A stretch of 6,586 nucleotides of DNA. Origin: Candidatus Wolfebacteria bacterium GWA1_42_9 (GTDB lineage: Bacteria; Patescibacteriota; Minisyncoccia; UBA6257; JAGOQP01). Each line of letters starts with the position of its first letter. Within the stretch, counting starts at the first letter, position 1. A program made the position numbers and the translations under genes. The notes under the pieces are model-generated. The model ran no database searches. It saw only the letters and a list, made by a program, of their open reading frames with translations, and was not told where the DNA came from. Where the stretch lies: assembly GCA_001793775.1 (NCBI GenBank), contig MGIN01000028.1, positions 1 to 6,586 of the forward strand, read 5' to 3'. Positions 5,656 through 6,586 of this stretch are shown piece after piece.

Positions 5656-6111
5656 TTATTTAAGCGATTTGACTAACTTAACTATCAGCAGCACCAGCAA
5701 GACAAAGACACCCAAAGGAATCCCGACCAACGCGATTCCCAGAAGAATCATCAGAAATCCGGCGATCCATCCCCAAAAAGAACCGCCCCAGCCGCTCATC
5801 ATTCCGCCCCACCCCTTTAAAGCGTTCTGGTTATAGGCGCTCGTGAATCCACTCATCATCGGCATCATCATATTCATATACCCTTTTCCCGACTGGTAGG
5901 ATTTTCCCATAAGTTCCTGCATTTTTTGGAAAAAATCTTCTCCCATCATCTCCGTCACTTCTTGTTTATAGGAATCGTAATTATCACCCATCATCTTTTG
6001 CATCCATTCCTGCCCAGCAGATTGATAGTCAGAGCCGTTCATCATTTGAGCTGATGATGCCAGAGGTAGAACTAATAATGCTCCAGCTAAAACGAAGATT
6101 ATTTTTTTCAT
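5656..6111 (-). CDS. Secreted or membrane-anchored methionine-rich protein, probable Cu(I)/Ag(I) binder
   Basis: I do not recognise a named family. The 151-aa protein begins with a signal peptide (MKK, hydrophobic core 4-17, likely cleavage near SSAQ at 19-22). Residues 23-105 hold 17 methionines, with doublets or runs at 23-24, 40-41, 55-56, 81-83, 85-86 and 104-105, and there is no Cys or His anywhere. MMGDN (40-44) and MMGED (55-59) hint at an internal repeat. A Gly/Trp segment, GWGGMMSGWGG at 100-110, precedes a hydrophobic stretch from about 112 to 147, either one long span or two short ones split at GIP (130-132). The protein ends KLVKSLK, so the tail is probably cytoplasmic if there is one span. 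Met-only clusters suit Cu(I) or Ag(I). The gene directly upstream on the same strand is a copper-type P1B ATPase. A role in binding exported or incoming copper is inferred. The start has a clear AGGA 6 nt upstream. Confidence 0.82.
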   Translation of the reverse strand: MKKIIFVLAGALLVLPLASSAQMMNGSDYQSAGQEWMQKMMGDNYDSYKQEVTEMMGEDFFQKMQELMGKSYQSGKGYMNMMMPMMSGFTSAYNQNALKGWGGMMSGWGGSFWGWIAGFLMILLGIALVGIPLGVFVLLVLLIVKLVKSLK

Positions 6112-6117
6112 ATTACA

Positions 6118-6121
6118 TCCT
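6118..6121 (-). promoter_or_regulatory. Shine-Dalgarno of the Met-rich gene
   Basis: AGGA on the minus strand lies 6 nt before the ATG at 6111. It is the only well-placed Shine-Dalgarno seen in the window, since the starts of recA, the RodZ-like gene, folD and glyA lack one. It fixes this start and suggests independent translation initiation. Confidence 0.7.
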
Positions 6122-6143
6122 ATTTAATTATCGACCCTAAATA

Positions 6144-6156
6144 TAACTTCAAGTTA
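6144..6156. promoter_or_regulatory. Perfect 13-bp dyad upstream of the Met-rich gene
   Basis: TAACTTCAAGTTA is a perfect palindrome with one central base, 33 bp before the Met-rich start codon. A GATAAT hexamer (6132-6127, minus strand) lies downstream and could be a -10, though it would start transcription within the Shine-Dalgarno. An operator is possible. No known copper-regulator box is matched. Confidence 0.35.
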
Positions 6157-6158
6157 AC

Positions 6159-6210
6159 GACTTCCGATGTCCTAAAATCAAAATCTGTAATATTTGAGAC
6201 ATCGGGAGTC
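6159..6210 (-). repeat. 14-bp imperfect inverted repeat between copper ATPase and Met-rich genes
   Basis: Arms 6159-6172 (GACTTCCGATGTCC) and 6197-6210 (AGACATCGGGAGTC) pair at 12 of 14 positions, plus one G-U in minus-strand RNA, around a 24-nt AT-rich loop. No U-run follows the 3' arm, so it is not a classical terminator. It could be an RNA processing or stability hairpin, or a REP-like repeat. Confidence 0.65.
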
Positions 6211-6217
6211 ATAAACA

Positions 6218-6586
6218 TTAGAGCTTTAATCTCTTCAATCTCAACGAGTTTAGCACGACCGACAGAGAAGAAAAAGCCATTGCCGCTCCGGCCAAAATAG
6301 GGTTCAAGAGCGGTCCTCCCAAAAAGTATAAGATTCCGGCAGCCACGGGAATTAAAGCTATGTTGTAGGCGTAAGCCCAAAAAAGATTCTGTTTTATGTT
6401 GGAAAGCGTCTTGCGCGACAACAGGATAGATTTGTAAATTCCCACCGGATCTCCGGAAACTAGCGTGATGCCTGCTGATTCAATAGCGATGTCGGTTCCC
6501 GTGCCAATGGCGATGCCCACGTCCGCTTGGGTAAGAGCCGGAGCATCATTAATTCCATCCCCGACCATGGCTACTACCATTCCTTT
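6218..6586 (-). CDS. Copper-type P1B ATPase, C-terminal end (5' part outside window)
   Basis: This is the last 122 residues of a heavy-metal P-type ATPase that exports Cu(+) or Ag(+) across the cytoplasmic membrane using ATP. The frame is open to the right edge, so the ATG at 6580 is internal. Visible residues are the hinge motif VGDGINDAPAL (residues 8-18 of the fragment), the following ADVGIAIGTGTDIAIE segment (21-36), and two C-terminal membrane helices. The first of these carries YN (74-75, in WAYAYNIALIP) and the second MAFSS (103-107). The YN and MxxSS pairs are the established transmembrane 7 and 8 signature of Cu(+)-selective P1B-1 pumps. The CPC motif of helix 6 and any N-terminal metal-binding domain are out of view. 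The gene lies 106 nt upstream of the Met-rich gene and probably shares its transcript. The family call is firm. Copper over silver cannot be separated. Confidence 0.94.
   Translation of the reverse strand, partial: KGMVVAMVGDGINDAPALTQADVGIAIGTGTDIAIESAGITLVSGDPVGIYKSILLSRKTLSNIKQNLFWAYAYNIALIPVAAGILYFLGGPLLNPILAGAAMAFSSLSVVLNSLRLKRLKL

Noticed and set aside
6120..6380. An 86-codon minus-strand frame overlapping the end of the copper ATPase and the structured gap.
   Set aside because: It overlaps the conserved transmembrane end of the ATPase in another frame, and its tail only translates the inverted repeat.

Overview
The window carries eight protein-coding genes in two convergent blocks and looks like a chromosomal segment of a Candidate Phyla Radiation bacterium (Patescibacteria, most like Parcubacteria). 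This placement is an inference. It rests on the order ftsK, RodZ-like HTH membrane protein, recA, which I recall from that group, together with compact genes, short AT-rich gaps, very few Shine-Dalgarno sequences and a divergent FolD. All eight genes end in TAA, two of them in tandem TAATAA. No in-frame TGA interrupts any gene, so there is no sign of the TGA=Gly code used by Gracilibacteria. No tRNA, rRNA, CRISPR array or insertion sequence was seen, and no gene-free stretch exceeds 300 bases.

Plus-strand block (1-2467): the C-terminal end of the DNA translocase FtsK/SpoIIIE, a heptad-repeat inverted-repeat gap, a RodZ-like protein with a cytoplasmic HTH, one membrane span and an Ig-like exterior domain, then recA. 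recA has its own extended -10 promoter and ends at a perfect 12-bp hairpin. That hairpin is shared with the convergent gene. The block concerns chromosome segregation, cell shape or division, and recombination.

Minus-strand block (6586 down to 2466), read in transcription order: the C-terminal end of a Cu(+)-type P1B ATPase; a 151-aa secreted or membrane-anchored methionine-rich protein with no Cys or His; a strong bidirectional hairpin terminator; glyA (serine hydroxymethyltransferase) with a probable leaderless start; folD, overlapping glyA by 8 nt; and a LytR-CpsA-Psr (LCP) family protein. GlyA and FolD form a one-carbon pair: GlyA makes 5,10-methylene-THF from serine and FolD interconverts it with 10-formyl-THF. 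The ATPase and the Met-rich protein form a candidate copper or silver handling pair.

The most interesting items are the Met/Trp-rich protein next to the copper ATPase, the folate-site substitutions in FolD, missing canonical arginines in the LCP protein, an inverted repeat between the copper genes, and a dispersed AT-rich repeat found in two gaps.
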